From Ghiorsea sp. (lineage in GTDB: Bacteria > Pseudomonadota > Zetaproteobacteria > Mariprofundales > Mariprofundaceae): a DNA stretch of 8,282 nt. Below the pieces are notes generated by a model, which worked only from the letters and a program-made list of their open reading frames with translations, was not told the origin of the DNA and searched no databases. The stretch is from NCBI GenBank assembly GCA_021772875.1, contig JAJFLD010000099.1:1-8282 (forward strand), read 5' to 3'. This document shows, one piece after another, positions 7,805 to 8,282 of the stretch; positions within the stretch are counted from its first letter, which is position 1; every line of letters starts with the position of its first letter. Both the position numbers and the translations under genes were made by a program.

Positions 7805-8179
7805 TTAAAGTGTTTTTAAGAAAGCAATAAGCTCATCTTGTTTTGCTTTATCACAAACTTTTTGTGGCGGCATTTTAGATTTTGCTTTTTTGTTGCCTGT
7901 ATATTCTTTGATAGCTTTCTTAGAATTACAAATCCAAGCACGAAGATGATCTTCGTCCCAAGTCCAATCAGCCTTAGCTAGACTTTTACCATATCTAAAA
8001 CCATCGTGCTTGCCAGCCGCGCGACCAAAAATACCTTTAAGACCAGGGCCTACTTTGTTTTTATCGCTGAAGTTGTGGCATGCTTTACATTTTTTTTCAG
8101 CGCCAGCCATAGCTTCAGTTGCTGCTAGACCACTTACCAAAAATGCAGATGTTGCAGCAATCATTAATACTTTTTTCAT
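7805..8179 (-). CDS. Periplasmic class I cytochrome c, single haem
   Basis: This 124-residue exported electron carrier starts with a Sec signal peptide: basic MKK, a hydrophobic core to about residue 20, and a likely signal peptidase I cut after AMA (residue 25). The mature protein is then about 99 residues. The haem is attached at CKACH (Cys31, Cys34, with His35 as axial ligand). The next stretch, VGPGLKGIFGRAAG, is the mitochondrial-like class I signature, and Met103 in SKMPP is the likely sixth ligand. A C-terminal helix (DELIAFLKTL) closes the fold. The mature chain is lysine-rich, suiting docking to acidic partners. Two further cysteines, Cys84 and Cys109, flank the Met ligand region. 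The start at 8179 is chosen because it gives a clean signal peptide and has an AGGAGGA site 9 nt upstream; an upstream in-frame ATG at 8242 would add a 21-residue charged extension. It likely shuttles electrons to a terminal oxidase or between respiratory complexes; the partner is not visible. Confidence 0.92.
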   Translation of the reverse strand: MKKVLMIAATSAFLVSGLAATEAMAGAEKKCKACHNFSDKNKVGPGLKGIFGRAAGKHDGFRYGKSLAKADWTWDEDHLRAWICNSKKAIKEYTGNKKAKSKMPPQKVCDKAKQDELIAFLKTL

Positions 8180-8188
8180 TAAAATTCG

Positions 8189-8195
8189 TCCTCCT
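8189..8195 (-). promoter_or_regulatory. Ribosome binding site of the cytochrome c gene
   Basis: AGGAGGA on the minus strand, 9 nt before the ATG at 8179, is a near-perfect Shine-Dalgarno sequence. It fixes the start and suggests high translation, as expected for an abundant electron carrier. Confidence 0.85.
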
Positions 8196-8241
8196 CTTGT
8201 TAACATAAACGGATTTCTAACCCTCTTTTTTCTGCTATGCA

Positions 8242-8282
8242 AGTATAATTATCACTAAAACAAATACATATTTATATATAAT
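8242..8282 (-). promoter_or_regulatory. Likely AT-rich promoter region of the cytochrome c gene
   Basis: Upstream of the cytochrome gene the DNA becomes very AT-rich. On the minus strand TATACT (8247-8242) is a five-of-six match to a sigma70 -10 box, with an overlapping GATAAT (8253-8248) as an alternative. No good -35 box is seen at 16-18 nt spacing. An AT-rich UP-like stretch runs to the window end. This would give a 5' leader of about 55 nt. The position is inferred and the exact promoter uncertain. Confidence 0.4.

Noticed and set aside
8180..8242. 21-residue N-terminal extension of the cytochrome from an ATG at 8242
   Set aside because: The extension is charged, would precede the signal peptide, lacks a ribosome site and spans the strong AGGAGGA site used by the 8179 start; it also overlaps the likely -10 box.
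1..8282. A novel defence, mobile or RNA-based system
   Set aside because: All long frames belong to recognised metabolic, transport or respiratory families. No direct-repeat arrays, terminal inverted repeats, integrase or transposase genes, or large structured noncoding stretches are visible.

Overview
The window is chromosomal DNA of a Gram-negative, probably proteobacterial organism with moderate-to-low GC. It encodes an exported c-type cytochrome and a FadE-type acyl-CoA dehydrogenase, both typical of proteobacteria with respiratory chains. A more precise placement is a guess: AT-leaning coding sequence plus a small soluble class I cytochrome c would fit, for example, a zetaproteobacterium or a gammaproteobacterium, but nothing here settles it. 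Gene density is high, and there is no rRNA, tRNA, transposon, phage gene or CRISPR array.

Region 1 (1-6737, + strand) is a tightly packed fatty-acid beta-oxidation operon of four genes. They are a FadE-like acyl-CoA dehydrogenase (5' end outside the window), a FadI-type 3-ketoacyl-CoA thiolase, a FadJ/FadB-type enoyl-CoA hydratase/3-hydroxyacyl-CoA dehydrogenase, and a long-chain acyl-CoA synthetase. The junctions are an 8-nt overlap, a 4-nt ATGA overlap and a 2-nt gap, so translational coupling is likely. Together the genes cover the whole cycle: the synthetase activates the fatty acid, FadE makes the trans-2-enoyl-CoA, the bifunctional protein hydrates and re-oxidises it, and the thiolase releases acetyl-CoA. 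The hydratase/dehydrogenase and thiolase should form the alpha and beta parts of a bacterial trifunctional complex. Electron-transfer flavoprotein genes and the operon promoter are not in view.

Region 2 (6738-6767) is a 30-bp convergent junction with an 8-bp AT-rich hairpin that includes the stop codon of the synthetase gene.

Region 3 (6768-8282, - strand) holds an EamA/DMT-family ten-helix transporter and, upstream of it on the same strand, a small periplasmic cytochrome c with a clear signal peptide and CxxCH haem site. A strong intrinsic terminator lies between the two, so they are probably separate transcription units. The last ~100 bases are the AT-rich leader and likely promoter of the cytochrome gene.

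I found no undescribed system. The points worth a second look are modest: the all-in-one beta-oxidation operon, the hybrid motif set and likely membrane-binding loop of the thiolase, and an extra cysteine pair in the cytochrome.
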